From HRBIN12 sp964447335 (GTDB taxonomy: Bacteria; Actinomycetota; UBA4738; HRBIN12), in contig CAYUSA010000008.1 in NCBI GenBank assembly GCA_964447335.1, positions 1-64,000 on the forward strand: a stretch of DNA of 64,000 bases, in the 5' to 3' direction. The position numbers and the translations under genes are program-made. The notes beneath the pieces are model-generated. The model saw only the letters and a list, made by a program, of their open reading frames with translations, was not told where the DNA came from and did not search any database. Positions 33,389-42,278 of the stretch are shown here, piece after piece. Position 1 is the first letter of the stretch; each line of letters begins with the position of its first letter.

Positions 33389-34315
33389 ATGGATGACATG
33401 GACCTGATCGAGCGCTTCCGTACCGACGTCGCCGGCGCGGGTGCTGAGGCGAGAGCATCCGCTCGGGCAGCCCTGGTCAGAACCATCGACGGCGGGAGGA
33501 TCGAGAACGGGCGTGGGCCAGCTCGCGCCCCTCGCGCGAAGCTCCGGCTCGTGACCGCGGCCGTGGCCGGTGCGCTTGCGCTGGCGCTCGTTATCCCGGC
33601 GTTGCTCCCTGGTGGACGTGAGCCGTCTGCGGCCGCCGAGACCCTTCGTGGGGCGGCTCAGATGGCCATGAGTCAACCCTGGGTACCGATCAAGCCAGGT
33701 CAGTACGTGTACACGAAGACCCTGGCCCAGTGGGAGACAACCGAGGGAGACGAGACCCGGTTGGACGACGTTGTCCGCGAAACCTGGATCGGCCCCGACG
33801 GATCCGGGCGGATCGATGAGACCCGCGGCGCCATCCATTGGGATGACACCTTCCCGGCCGGAGAGATGCACTTCGAGGACCTCTCGGCGCTCCCCACCGA
33901 CGTAGACGGATTGCGCTCGTACGTCGAGGAACGTGCGTCGCATGCCGACAACCCCCTCGACTACGAGATGTTCGTGGTGATCGGCGACCTCCTGCGCGAA
34001 ACGTACGCCCCACCCGAGGTCCGGGCGGGACTCTACGAGGTGGCAGCCGACCTGTCGGGCGTCGAGCTGCTGGGGCCGACCAGCGACGAGTCTGGGCGGG
34101 TCGGGATCGGAGTGGCGTACGCGAACGCAGGCATCCAACACGTGCTGATCTTCGATCCAGGGACTTCCGCGGTGCTCGGAGAGCGGGAGGTCATCTTGAA
34201 CACGACCGGCACATCATCCGGACCCGCCGGCCGAGCCGAGCCCGAGACGGTTCCCGGAAGCTGGACCGTCTACGTGGACTCAGGGATCGTGGACTCGATC
34301 ACAGAACGACCGTAG
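33389..34315 (+). CDS. CU044_5270-type membrane protein associated with ECF sigma factor
   Basis: The 308-residue protein has a cytoplasmic N-terminus (about 50 residues, MDDMDLIERFRTDVAGAGAE), one membrane helix (about 52-70, LVTAAVAGALALALVIPALL) and a large extracellular domain containing the recurring patterns GQYVYTKTLAQWE, ETWIGPDGSGRIDETRG and PEVRAGLYEVAADLSGVELL. This architecture and its place directly after a sigma factor gene match the CU044_5270 family, thought to be anti-sigma-like; the mechanism is not established. Codon use looks less GC-biased than in the wall operon. Confidence 0.78.
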   Translation: MDDMDLIERFRTDVAGAGAEARASARAALVRTIDGGRIENGRGPARAPRAKLRLVTAAVAGALALALVIPALLPGGREPSAAAETLRGAAQMAMSQPWVPIKPGQYVYTKTLAQWETTEGDETRLDDVVRETWIGPDGSGRIDETRGAIHWDDTFPAGEMHFEDLSALPTDVDGLRSYVEERASHADNPLDYEMFVVIGDLLRETYAPPEVRAGLYEVAADLSGVELLGPTSDESGRVGIGVAYANAGIQHVLIFDPGTSAVLGEREVILNTTGTSSGPAGRAEPETVPGSWTVYVDSGIVDSITERP

Positions 34316-34332
34316 GCAGCACGGGCAGGTGT

Positions 34333-35256
34333 CTACCCCGCGACCGAGATCCCGAGCGCTCGGAGCTCGTCAGGACCACGCGGGGTGAACAACCAGTCGC
34401 GGAACCTCTGGTCCGGAACGAGGCTCGGCATGGGGCGGACCTCGGTCTGTCCGACCAGGTACATCCGGAAGCCGTGCGGCTCGAGCATCGCCTGGAGCAC
34501 CGATCCGTCCGCGACCGGGAGGACCTCGCAGAGCATGTCGGGGTGGAAGGCTTCGAGGAACGCCTGCCCGTGCCGGAGGATCTGGTCCTCGGTGCCTTCG
34601 ACGTCGATCTTCATCACGACCCGTGCGCCGGAGGGGACGAGGTCCGCCATCGAGTCGAGGGACCGGAACCCGATCTGGACGCCGTCGGCGAAGCTCATCC
34701 GGCTCGAGTAGAAGGACGGGAGCGCCGACCCGCCCTTGCCGATCGGCACCACCATCGACGCTCCGGGCTCGCCGAGCCCTTCCACGTGGACCTCCACCCG
34801 GTCGGCCACCCCGTTCCGGCGGAGGTTCTGCTCGAGCGCCTCCGCCACTCGAGGGACGATCTCGAAAGCATGGGCACGCAGCTCGGGATCCACCGCCGTC
34901 GCCGCGAGCGTGAACACGCCCGTGTACGCACCGACGTCGAGCAGGACGTCAGCCTCACGCGCGAGTCGGCTCACGATCTCGAGCGCGAGTGCATCCTCCG
35001 GCTTCGGCCGACGCCCGTTCCCCCAGTACAGCTCCTTCGCGATCTCACAGCGGTCCGGTCGGAGCATCATGAACGTGCCGCCCTCGACGTGGCCGGTGAC
35101 CTCGCGCAGCCGAGCGGGGGCCGGCAGCCGCCCGGAGCGGAACCGGGGCGCCACGCGGAGGAACCCCCGCATGAGCGCGTGCGGAACCGCGAGGCTGAGG
35201 AAGCGCTTCACGTACCGCTTCAACCCGAACCAGCTCTGGCGCTGCTCGACACTCAC
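34333..35256 (-). CDS. FkbM-family methyltransferase
   Basis: The 307-residue S-adenosylmethionine-dependent O-methyltransferase-like protein has the SAM-binding motif VLLDVGAYTGVFTLAA (about residues 105-120), HAFEIVPRVAEALEQNLRRN, and the FkbM block VVMKIDVEGTEDQILRHGQA. FkbM enzymes methylate hydroxyls on sugars or polyketides; the substrate here is unknown. The GTG start at 35254-35256 is preceded by no strong ribosome-binding site. The neighbouring polysaccharide deacetylase suggests a role in modifying a surface glycan. Confidence 0.86.
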   Translation of the reverse strand: MSVEQRQSWFGLKRYVKRFLSLAVPHALMRGFLRVAPRFRSGRLPAPARLREVTGHVEGGTFMMLRPDRCEIAKELYWGNGRRPKPEDALALEIVSRLAREADVLLDVGAYTGVFTLAATAVDPELRAHAFEIVPRVAEALEQNLRRNGVADRVEVHVEGLGEPGASMVVPIGKGGSALPSFYSSRMSFADGVQIGFRSLDSMADLVPSGARVVMKIDVEGTEDQILRHGQAFLEAFHPDMLCEVLPVADGSVLQAMLEPHGFRMYLVGQTEVRPMPSLVPDQRFRDWLFTPRGPDELRALGISVAG

Positions 35257-35335
35257 GAGCGTGTGCCTCGGTCCCGGGGGCGTTGGCTCATCCGCTCACC
35301 TCTCGCGCTCGCTCACGATCTCGCATACGAAAGCA

Positions 35336-36121
35336 TCACGCATCCGGGCACGAGAAGCCCGACTGCCACACCCACGGGCGCGGCACCGCCGACACCGGCT
35401 TGCCGCTACGCAGGAGATCACCGGCGGTCGTGACCTCCAGCCCTCGTGCCTGAAGCAGCGGCAGGAGCACACGAAGAACCGCCATGGCATGCTCGCGCTC
35501 GATCCCGCCGTCGCTCGCATCGTGCGCGAGGATGATGTCGCCGGGGCGGATGTCGGCGGCGATCGTCGTGGCCACCTCGCGCGGCGTGAGACGCGTATCA
35601 CCTACGTAGTGATCCAAAGCGATCGACCAATGAACCGGCGTGAGACCTTCCGGCCGTAGGTCCTCGAGCGTCTCGGCGCGAACGTCCCCGTACGGAGCCC
35701 TGACGAGGGTCGACCCACCAAGCGGCACCAGGAGCTCCCGGGCTCGTCCGACCTGCGCCAGCGCATCGGACCCAGACAAGTCCGAGAGCCGAGCATGCGA
35801 CCACGTGTGGTTCCCGAGCTCGTTCCCACCGGCCAGGATCGCATCCAGCTCCGTCGGATGAGCCGCCGCGCGCTCGCCGACGACGAAGAACGTCGCTCGA
35901 GCCCCGTGCTCCGCGAGGAGCTCCAGCACCTCGTCCGTGTATCGGGGATCCGGACCGTCATCGAACGTGAGCGCGACGGCGCGCCGAGTCGTCTCGACCC
36001 GGCAGATCGGCGCGACGCCTTCGTAGCCCCGCAGGCGGACGGCGTGGACCCCCTGGATCCCCCCGGTCAGCACGAGGCAGAGACACGTAGCGGCCGCAAC
36101 GAACAGGAAGCGATGTCTCAT
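35336..36121 (-). CDS. secreted or membrane-anchored polysaccharide deacetylase (NodB/CE4)
   Basis: The 261-residue protein has an N-terminal hydrophobic signal or anchor (RFLFVAAATCLCLVLTGGI), then a NodB homology domain: ALTFDDGPDPRYTDEVL (motif 1, catalytic base and metal Asp), NELGNHTWSHARLS (motif 2, the two metal His as HxxxH), VRAPYGDVRAETL (motif 3) and IILAHDA (motif 5). It would remove N- or O-acetyl groups from peptidoglycan or a surface polysaccharide. ATG 36121 was preferred; an in-frame start 10 codons upstream is possible. It lies 79 bp upstream of the FkbM gene on the same strand. Confidence 0.9.
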   Translation of the reverse strand: MRHRFLFVAAATCLCLVLTGGIQGVHAVRLRGYEGVAPICRVETTRRAVALTFDDGPDPRYTDEVLELLAEHGARATFFVVGERAAAHPTELDAILAGGNELGNHTWSHARLSDLSGSDALAQVGRARELLVPLGGSTLVRAPYGDVRAETLEDLRPEGLTPVHWSIALDHYVGDTRLTPREVATTIAADIRPGDIILAHDASDGGIEREHAMAVLRVLLPLLQARGLEVTTAGDLLRSGKPVSAVPRPWVWQSGFSCPDA

Positions 36122-36176
36122 GTCGTGGGTGTGCTCATCCCGACCCACCAAGGCTCCCGTCGAATCGATCCGCCGT

Positions 36177-36716
36177 TCAGATGATGTAGACCTGCCGGAT
36201 CAGCGTCAGCCGGTGCCCTTCGACCTTGATCCGATAGTAACCGTGCGTGCCACCGGACCACTCGGACGTGGGGAAGCCGGCGCGGAACGCATCGACGAAC
36301 CGGCGGACGGAGACGGCCACCCTGGTCGGTGAGCCGTGACGATCGAACCCAAGGAGCATGACCTTCGTGTCGGGGGTCAGCCGGAAGGTGGCCATCTCAT
36401 CCAGGTCGCGCACGTACACAGGATTCGGGAGGTCCTGCCCCGGTAGGATCACTCCGTCCTCGATGGCGGCTTCCGTCGCCCGCTCGTTCCAGAAGACGTC
36501 GGCCCACCTGATCGTGATCGCGTCGCCCGCTTCGGAGATACCCACGAGCGCCGCGTACCTGTTCGCGGCGCTCGGTTGAGGCGATTCCGAGCCGGTGGGC
36601 CGTGGGCGAGTCGCCTCCGACTCGGTGGGCCGCGGTTCGGGCGATCTCAACGGGTCACACGAGGTCGTCGTCACGGCCAGAACCAATGCACCACACAGCA
36701 CCCAGCGCGCTGTCAC
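36177..36716 (-). CDS. putative lipoprotein of unknown function
   Basis: The 179-residue product has a signal peptide ending in a lipobox-like TTSC at residues 17-20, then a Pro/Glu/Ser/Thr-rich linker (RSPEPRPTESEATRPRPTGS) and a compact C-terminal domain (about 50-179) with ITIRWADVFWNERATEAAIE, FRLTPDTKVMLLGFDRHGSP and GTHGYYRIKVEGHRLTLIRQ. The start is GTG 36714-36716. I do not recognise a family. It is upstream of the deacetylase on the same strand and may be anchored outside the membrane with it. Confidence 0.72.
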   Translation of the reverse strand: MTARWVLCGALVLAVTTTSCDPLRSPEPRPTESEATRPRPTGSESPQPSAANRYAALVGISEAGDAITIRWADVFWNERATEAAIEDGVILPGQDLPNPVYVRDLDEMATFRLTPDTKVMLLGFDRHGSPTRVAVSVRRFVDAFRAGFPTSEWSGGTHGYYRIKVEGHRLTLIRQVYII

Positions 36717-36952
36717 AGGGGCACCTCGCCTTCAGGCGGGCGGATACGCGTAGGCGATCTGATCGATCCCCTCATGGATACCGACGTCGGTGCGCCGCGA
36801 TCGGTTCTGCCGTTGACGAAGGTCGAGTACATCCAGCGGTGCGGCGACCGCGACACCCGCTCCCGGTGTTCATGTACCGATGAGCGAGGCGCAGGAGACC
36901 GCCGTCCCCGAGACGAGCGGCACCACGCTGCGGGTGACCTGACCACCGCCCG

Positions 36953-37771
36953 TCACTGCGACTCGGAGGGGCCGCCGCCCAGCCGGTCGCCGAGGTCCGC
37001 ACCGAACACCTCGAGCAGGTCGTCCGCCAGGAGCGCCTCGATGAGCGTTTCGGATCCACCCACGTAGGTCGACGTGATGTCGATGTCGGTCGAGACGAAC
37101 CAAGCCCGATCGGCCGGCCACCAGAAGCTCGGCGGCATCCACCGCGCGCCGTGGTCCTCGGCGCTCGCCGAGACATCGATCGAACCTCGGTGGAGGATGT
37201 ACGTCCTCCCGCTCCCAGTCAGCGAGGGGCTGATCTCGATCCCGAGGTCACGGTCGGGGTCGGGCACCTCTCGCCGTCGTGCGAAACGCCGCTTCAGCGC
37301 CCCGAACATCCTCTGACGTGCTCGGGTGCGGACGAGCAGCTCCGGCTCGCCCCTCCCCCCAAACCCGCTCCACACGAGCAGCCACACGGCGTCGGGTGTG
37401 GACGTTGCCGCGGTCAGGTACCGCGTCAGCCTATCCAGGTGCGGTTGCACGAGTTGGCCCTCCATCGGAAGGGACCTGTTCTGGCTGTTCCACGAGGTGC
37501 CGTCCGCCCGGACCGCGATGTCGTCGATGAACGAGCGGCCCGTGAGGGCCTTGCCGCTCCACGAGGCGATCTCGGCTCAGCTCACGGCGCGCTCCGTCGG
37601 GACCTGCTCCGTCGGGACCTGCCAGTCGTGCGCGGGGTGCAGGATCCTCGCGTAACGGGGGAAGCCATCGGGCATCCACGAACCCACGTCGCGCCCGAAC
37701 GTCAGGGACTCTCGCAGCCACTCCGCCGCGTCCGCGTCCGCGATCGGGTCGGGATCGATCCGCAGGGCCAT
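36953..37771 (-). pseudogene. conserved hypothetical gene interrupted by one in-frame TGA
   Basis: Two blocks in the same minus-strand frame are separated only by TGA at 37577-37579. The first, 64 residues from ATG 37771, includes WMPDGFPRYARILHPAHDWQ. After the stop the frame continues AEIASWSGKALTGRSF, then PDAVWLLVWSGFGG, RTYILHRGSIDVSAS, and WWPADRAWFVSTDIDIT with STYVGGSETLIEALL. Together they match my memory of an actinobacterial hypothetical family of about 250-270 residues, in which a Trp precedes the AE block; TGG to TGA would explain the stop. A tandem 15-bp repeat (CAGGTCCCGACGGAG twice) precedes it. Function unknown; possibly recently inactivated, or a sequencing error. Confidence 0.78.
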
Positions 37772-37862
37772 CCAGCACCTCCTTGCGAGTGCCTCGTCGG
37801 GGCCACGCTACGCTATGACGCCGCTCGCGGCTGACCTGCGGTTTCGGGTACCCTGAGGCCCC

Positions 37863-38012
37863 ATGTCCCGCGAACAGACCTTCCTGCTGGCCCTGGGCCT
37901 CCTGATCGCCGCCGCGGCGTTCGTCTCGGCGAGCGGCTGGATCATGTTCGTCCGCGACCGGCGCGCGGGGCGTGCCGCCCACCCCCATCACGAGGCCGCC
38001 GAGGAGCACTAG
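37863..38012 (+). CDS. 49-residue single-pass membrane protein upstream of hisD
   Basis: MSREQTFLLALGLLIAAAAF begins a 49-residue protein with one hydrophobic helix (about residues 7-31), a basic segment FVRDRRAGR and a His/Glu-rich tail (HPHHEAAEEH). It ends with TAG directly followed by the hisD ATG (no spacer), so it is co-transcribed and translationally coupled with the his operon. I do not recognise a family. The position argues that it is expressed. Confidence 0.65.
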   Translation: MSREQTFLLALGLLIAAAAFVSASGWIMFVRDRRAGRAAHPHHEAAEEH

Positions 38013-39326
38013 ATGCTCGAGCTCCTCGACCTCCGGACCAGGAGGGAGCGGCTCGAGCCCCGTCGCCTCGAGATCGACCCCTCCGTGGAGCAGACCGTGC
38101 GCGAGATCGTCGCGCGCGTGCGCGATGAGGGCGACGCCGCCCTCCTGGACCTCACGCTGCGCTTCGACGGCGCCGACCTGCGCGAGCGCGGCCTCATCGT
38201 CACGCCCGCCGAGTTCGAGCACGCCCAGGAGACGGTTCCGACCGAGCTGAAGACCGCGATCGACCGCCTCGTCGAGCGCCTCGAGGACCTGCACCGCCGG
38301 CAACTGCCGATCGAGTGGGTGGATGAGCGCGATGGCATCCGGTTCGGCGAGCTCGTGAAGCCGCTCCGCGCCGTCGGCTGTTACGTGCCGGGCGGTCGCG
38401 CGGTGTACCCGTCGTCCGTCGCGATGACCGTCGTGCCGGCGGTCGTCGCCGGCGTCGAGGAGGTCGTCGTCGCGACGCCGCCATCGAGCGACGGCCTCGT
38501 CCACGCGGCCGTGCTCTATGCGGCCGTGAGAGCGGGCGCGACCCGCGTCGTGAAGGTCGGTGGCGCGCAGGCGGTCGCGGCGCTCGCGTACGGCACGGAT
38601 TCGGTGCCCGCGGTCGACAAGGTCGTGGGGCCGGGCAACGTCTACGTCACCGAGGCCAAGCGCCAGCTGAACGGCGTGATCGGGATCGACTCCCTCGCGG
38701 GTCCGAGCGAGCTCGTGCTCATCGCCGACGCGAGCGCCGACCCCGCGTTCCTCGCGACCGACCTCATCGCGCAGGCCGAGCACGACCCGCAGGCCGAGGC
38801 GACCTTCGTCACCGCCGACGAGGACCTGCTGAGCGCCACGCTGAAGGCCCTCGAGGCCGAGGTCGCGCGCGCCGGCCGCCGCGAGATCGTCGAGCGCGCC
38901 CTCGCCCGGCACGGGCGCGCGGTGCTCGTCGCGGACCTCGACCACGCCGCCGAGGTCGCGAACGACCTCGCGCCCGAGCACCTCCAGATCGTGACCGAGG
39001 ACCCGCGCGCGCTCGCGGTGAAGATCCGGAGCGCCGGCGCGATCTTCCTGGGCGACTGGACCCCGGTGCCGTTCGGCGACTACGGGGTCGCGTCCAACCA
39101 CGTCCTGCCGACCTCGGGCACCGCGCGGTTCTCGAGCGGCCTTCGCGCTGCCGACTTCGTCACGGTCTCGAGCGTCGTCGAGATGTCCGAGACAGCCGCC
39201 ACCGCCCTCGCGCCCGAGGTTGCCGAGATCGCTCGCAGCGAGGGGCTCGTCGGCCATACCCGCGCCGCGCTGATCCGCGTCGAGCGCTCGATGGAGCGCG
39301 CCCGCACGAAGGAGCCCAGACCATGA
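38013..39326 (+). CDS. hisD: histidinol dehydrogenase
   Basis: Zinc enzyme that catalyses the last two oxidations from L-histidinol to L-histidine, 437 residues. Signature regions are GCYVPGGRAVYPSSVAMTVV, KVVGPGNVYVTEAKRQLNGV (NAD contact), IDSLAGPSELVLIADASADP and AEHDPQAEATFVT, with ATSNHVLPTSGTARFSSGL-like text near the C-terminus (here VASNHVLPTSGTARFSSGL). It starts right after the small membrane gene stop and overlaps hisC by 4 bp (ATGA at 39323-39326). Confidence 0.97.
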   Translation: MLELLDLRTRRERLEPRRLEIDPSVEQTVREIVARVRDEGDAALLDLTLRFDGADLRERGLIVTPAEFEHAQETVPTELKTAIDRLVERLEDLHRRQLPIEWVDERDGIRFGELVKPLRAVGCYVPGGRAVYPSSVAMTVVPAVVAGVEEVVVATPPSSDGLVHAAVLYAAVRAGATRVVKVGGAQAVAALAYGTDSVPAVDKVVGPGNVYVTEAKRQLNGVIGIDSLAGPSELVLIADASADPAFLATDLIAQAEHDPQAEATFVTADEDLLSATLKALEAEVARAGRREIVERALARHGRAVLVADLDHAAEVANDLAPEHLQIVTEDPRALAVKIRSAGAIFLGDWTPVPFGDYGVASNHVLPTSGTARFSSGLRAADFVTVSSVVEMSETAATALAPEVAEIARSEGLVGHTRAALIRVERSMERARTKEPRP

Positions 39327-40378
39327 CCCATGCGCAGCCCCGGCCGGGCCTCCGCGACGTCGAGCCGTACGCCGCACCGCAGCTCGACGTGAAGGCGCGA
39401 TTGAACACGAACGAGTGCCCGTACCCGCTGCCCGAGGCCTTCCGCGACGAGCTCGCCGAGGCGGTTCGCGCGCAGACGCTGAACCGCTACCCCGACCGGG
39501 AGGCGCTCGAGCTCCGCACGGCGCTCGCCCAACTCGACGAGCACGAGGTCGCGGGCACCTGGGTCGCGAACGGCTCGAACGAGATCCTGCAGCAGCTCCT
39601 CCAGGCGTTTGGCGGCCCGGGGCGCCGGGTCGTGCTGTTCGAGCCGACGTACCCGATGCACGCGCGGATCGCGTGGGTGACGAACAGCGAGGTCGTCCAC
39701 ATGCCGCTGGAGCCGCCGTGGCACATCACCGCGGTCGACATGATCCGCAAGCATCGCGAGGGGCACCCCTCGGTCGTGTTCATCTGCTCGCCGAACAACC
39801 CGACCGGCAACGCGCAGGATCCGCGCATCGTCGGGGCCGCGGCCGAGCTCGCGCCCGACATCCTGTTCCTGGTGGACGAGGCCTACATCGAGTTCGGCGG
39901 CGAGTCGATGGCGCCCCTCGTTCGGCGGTTCCCGAACGTCGTCGTCGTGCGGACGTTCTCGAAGGCGTTCGCGCTCGCCGGCGCGCGGATCGGCTACTGC
40001 CTTGCGTCGCCGGAGGTCGTCGAGGACCTGCGCCGCGTCCGCCTGCCCTACCACCTGAGCGCACTCACCCAGGCGGCCGGGCTCGTCGCGCTCCGGCACC
40101 GCGAGGACGCGCTCGCGATCCTCGACGCCGTGCGCGAGCAGCGCGACCGGGTCCTCGAGGCGCTGCCGGGGCTCGGCGTCGAGGCGTTCCCCTCGGATGC
40201 CAACTTCGTGCTCTTCCGCCCGCCGCGGCCCGCGGCGCAGGTCTGGCAGGGGCTGCTCGACCGCGGCGTGCTCGTGCGCGACTTCACCGCGCTCGTCCCC
40301 GGATGCCTGCGCGTCACCGCCGGCACGCCCGAGGAGATCGACCTGTTCCTGTCCGCTCTCGAGGAGGTCCTTGCATGA
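39323..40378 (+). CDS. hisC: histidinol-phosphate aminotransferase
   Basis: Pyridoxal-phosphate enzyme that transaminates imidazole-acetol phosphate to histidinol phosphate, 351 residues. It is a class I/II aminotransferase with LNTNECPYPLPEAFRDELAE, ANGSNEILQQLLQAFGGPGR, CSPNNPTGNAQ, VDEAYIEFGG and the PLP-lysine region RTFSKAFALAGARIGY. ATGA overlaps join it to hisD upstream and hisB downstream. Confidence 0.96.
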   Translation: MTHAQPRPGLRDVEPYAAPQLDVKARLNTNECPYPLPEAFRDELAEAVRAQTLNRYPDREALELRTALAQLDEHEVAGTWVANGSNEILQQLLQAFGGPGRRVVLFEPTYPMHARIAWVTNSEVVHMPLEPPWHITAVDMIRKHREGHPSVVFICSPNNPTGNAQDPRIVGAAAELAPDILFLVDEAYIEFGGESMAPLVRRFPNVVVVRTFSKAFALAGARIGYCLASPEVVEDLRRVRLPYHLSALTQAAGLVALRHREDALAILDAVREQRDRVLEALPGLGVEAFPSDANFVLFRPPRPAAQVWQGLLDRGVLVRDFTALVPGCLRVTAGTPEEIDLFLSALEEVLA

Positions 40379-40956
40379 GCCGCACCGCCGTGGTCGAGCG
40401 CGTCACGAAGGAGACGAACGTCCGGGTCGAGCTCGAACTCGACGGCTCGGGCACGGCGAGCGCCGACACCGGCCTGCCGTTCTTCGACCACATGCTCCAG
40501 CAGCTCGGGACGCACGCCGGGTTCGACCTGGCGGTCACCGCGAAGGGCGACCTCGAGGTCGACGGCCACCACTCGGTCGAGGACGTCGGGCTCGCGCTCG
40601 GGCAAGCCCTCAAGGAGGCGCTCGGCGACAAGGCGGGCATCCGGCGGTTCGCCTCGATCACGGTGCCGCTCGACGAGGCCGCCGTCGAGGTCGCGCTCGA
40701 CCTGTCGGGCCGGCCGTTCGTCGTGCACGAGGTCGACGTGCCGGCCGAGACCATCGGCACCTACGACACCGGCCTCACCGAGGACTTCGTCCGTGCCCTC
40801 GCGACCGCTGCCGAGATGACCTTGCACGTCCGCCTCGTGAGCGGCCGCTCCCCGCACCACGTCGTCGAGGCCGAGTTCAAGGCGCTCGCGAAGTGTCTCC
40901 AGGACGCCGTCCGCGTGCTCGGCGGCGGCGTGCCGAGCACGAAGGGCACGCTGTGA
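40375..40956 (+). CDS. hisB: imidazoleglycerol-phosphate dehydratase
   Basis: The 193-residue, manganese-dependent dehydratase is the single-domain form (no phosphatase fusion). Metal-binding histidine motifs are visible: GLPFFDHMLQQLGTHAGFDL, VDGHHSVEDVGLALGQAL and SGRSPHHVVEAEFKALAK. The start at ATG 40375 overlaps the hisC stop and the stop overlaps the hisH GTG. Confidence 0.97.
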   Translation: MSRTAVVERVTKETNVRVELELDGSGTASADTGLPFFDHMLQQLGTHAGFDLAVTAKGDLEVDGHHSVEDVGLALGQALKEALGDKAGIRRFASITVPLDEAAVEVALDLSGRPFVVHEVDVPAETIGTYDTGLTEDFVRALATAAEMTLHVRLVSGRSPHHVVEAEFKALAKCLQDAVRVLGGGVPSTKGTL

Positions 40957-41558
40957 CGATCGCGGTCCTCGACTACGGGATGGGCAACCTGCGGAGCGTC
41001 GCCCGTGCCATCGAGCACGTCGGTGGCAGGCCGGAGGTGACCGCCGACGCGGCGACGGCGCTCGGCGCGAGCGCGCTCGTCGTGCCGGGCGTCGGGCACT
41101 TCGGCGCGTGCATGCGGAACCTCCGCGAGCGCGGTCTCGACACCGTCGTCACGACGTTCGCGTCGAGCGGGCGGCCCGTGTTCGGCGTGTGCGTCGGCAT
41201 GCAGGTCCTGTTCGAGTCGAGCGAGGAGGACCCGGCTCCCGGCCTTGGCCTGTTCCCCGGCGGCTCGCGCCGGCTGCCGCAGGACGTGAAGGTTCCCCAC
41301 ATGGGCTGGAACACGGTCGAGTGGCTCGCGCCGCACCCGTACGTCCGCGACGTGCCGAGCGGCACCCGCTTCTACTTCGTCCACTCGTTCGCTCCCGACG
41401 TCGGCCCCGACACGATCGGTTCCACCGAGCACGGCCGCCCGTTCGCCGCCGCGGTCGCGCGCGAGAACGTGTTCGCCACGCAGTTCCACCCGGAGAAGTC
41501 GGGCGAGCCCGGCCTCCAGCTCTACGAGTCGTTCGTGCTGGAGGTGGGCTCGGCGTGA
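40953..41558 (+). CDS. hisH: imidazole glycerol phosphate synthase, glutaminase subunit
   Basis: The 201-residue class I glutamine amidotransferase feeds ammonia to HisF. It has DYGMGNLRSVARAIEHVGG, the oxyanion/catalytic Cys80 in FGVCVGMQVLF, HMGWNTVEW, and the His-Glu pair in QFHPEKSGEPGLQLYESF. The GTG start at 40953 overlaps the hisB stop, and the stop overlaps hisA. Confidence 0.96.
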   Translation: MTIAVLDYGMGNLRSVARAIEHVGGRPEVTADAATALGASALVVPGVGHFGACMRNLRERGLDTVVTTFASSGRPVFGVCVGMQVLFESSEEDPAPGLGLFPGGSRRLPQDVKVPHMGWNTVEWLAPHPYVRDVPSGTRFYFVHSFAPDVGPDTIGSTEHGRPFAAAVARENVFATQFHPEKSGEPGLQLYESFVLEVGSA

Positions 41559-42256
41559 TCGTGATCCCGGCGATCGACCTGCGTGGCGGGCGGTGCGTGC
41601 GCCTGTTCCGCGGCGACTACGCGGCCGAGACCGTGTACGACGACGACCCGGTCGAGGTCGCCGTGCGCTTCCAGGCCGAGGGCGCCCGGCGGCTGCACGT
41701 GGTGGACCTCGATGCCGCCCGGGGCGACGGCTCGAACCGGGAGATCGTGCGCGAGATCTGTCGCGCCGTCGCGATCCCCGTCCAGCTCGGCGGAGGGCTG
41801 CGCACGATCACGGCCGTCGAGGGTGCCCTCGAGGACGGCGCGGGGCGCGCGATCCTCGGCACGGCGGCGGCGCTCGACCCCGGGTTCGTCACCGAGGCCG
41901 TCGAGCACTTCGGCGACCACATCGTCGTCGCGGTCGACGTCCGGGACGGCCGCGTGATGACCCACGGCTGGGCCGAAGAGGGCCCTCGCGTCGAGGAGGC
42001 GATCCCCGCGATCACCGACGCCGGCGCCCCTCGGTTCCTCGTGACGTCGATCCAGAAGGACGGCACGATGGATGGCCCCGACGTCCGGCTGTACGAGCGC
42101 GCGCTCGAGCTCACGGACCGCCCCATCGTCGCGAGCGGCGGTGTCCGCGTGGCCGACGACGTGCGCGAGCTCCGCGACCTCGGCCTCGAGGCCGTCGTCG
42201 TCGGCAAGGCCCTGTACTCGGGCACGATGCGCCTCGAGGAGGTCGTGCGCGGATGA
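41555..42256 (+). CDS. hisA: ProFAR isomerase (HisA family)
   Basis: The 233-residue (beta-alpha)8 barrel isomerises ProFAR to PRFAR. It has the catalytic N-terminal Asp in VIPAIDLRGGRCVRLFRGDY, phosphate loops VQLGGGLRTITAVEGAL and IVASGGVRVADDVREL, and the second catalytic Asp region FLVTSIQKDGTMDGPD. Some actinobacteria use this protein for both histidine and tryptophan synthesis (PriA); I cannot decide that from sequence alone, and no trp genes are nearby. Start is GTG 41555 overlapping hisH. Confidence 0.95.
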   Translation: MIVIPAIDLRGGRCVRLFRGDYAAETVYDDDPVEVAVRFQAEGARRLHVVDLDAARGDGSNREIVREICRAVAIPVQLGGGLRTITAVEGALEDGAGRAILGTAAALDPGFVTEAVEHFGDHIVVAVDVRDGRVMTHGWAEEGPRVEEAIPAITDAGAPRFLVTSIQKDGTMDGPDVRLYERALELTDRPIVASGGVRVADDVRELRDLGLEAVVVGKALYSGTMRLEEVVRG

Positions 42257-42278
42257 GACCTCGGCGGGTAGGACGACG

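Noticed and set aside
37577..37579. UGA read as tryptophan (alternative code) in the broken hypothetical gene
   Set aside because: TGA serves as a true stop in many overlapping gene pairs here (for example hisC/hisB, pknB/thyX), so recoding of UGA genome-wide is excluded.
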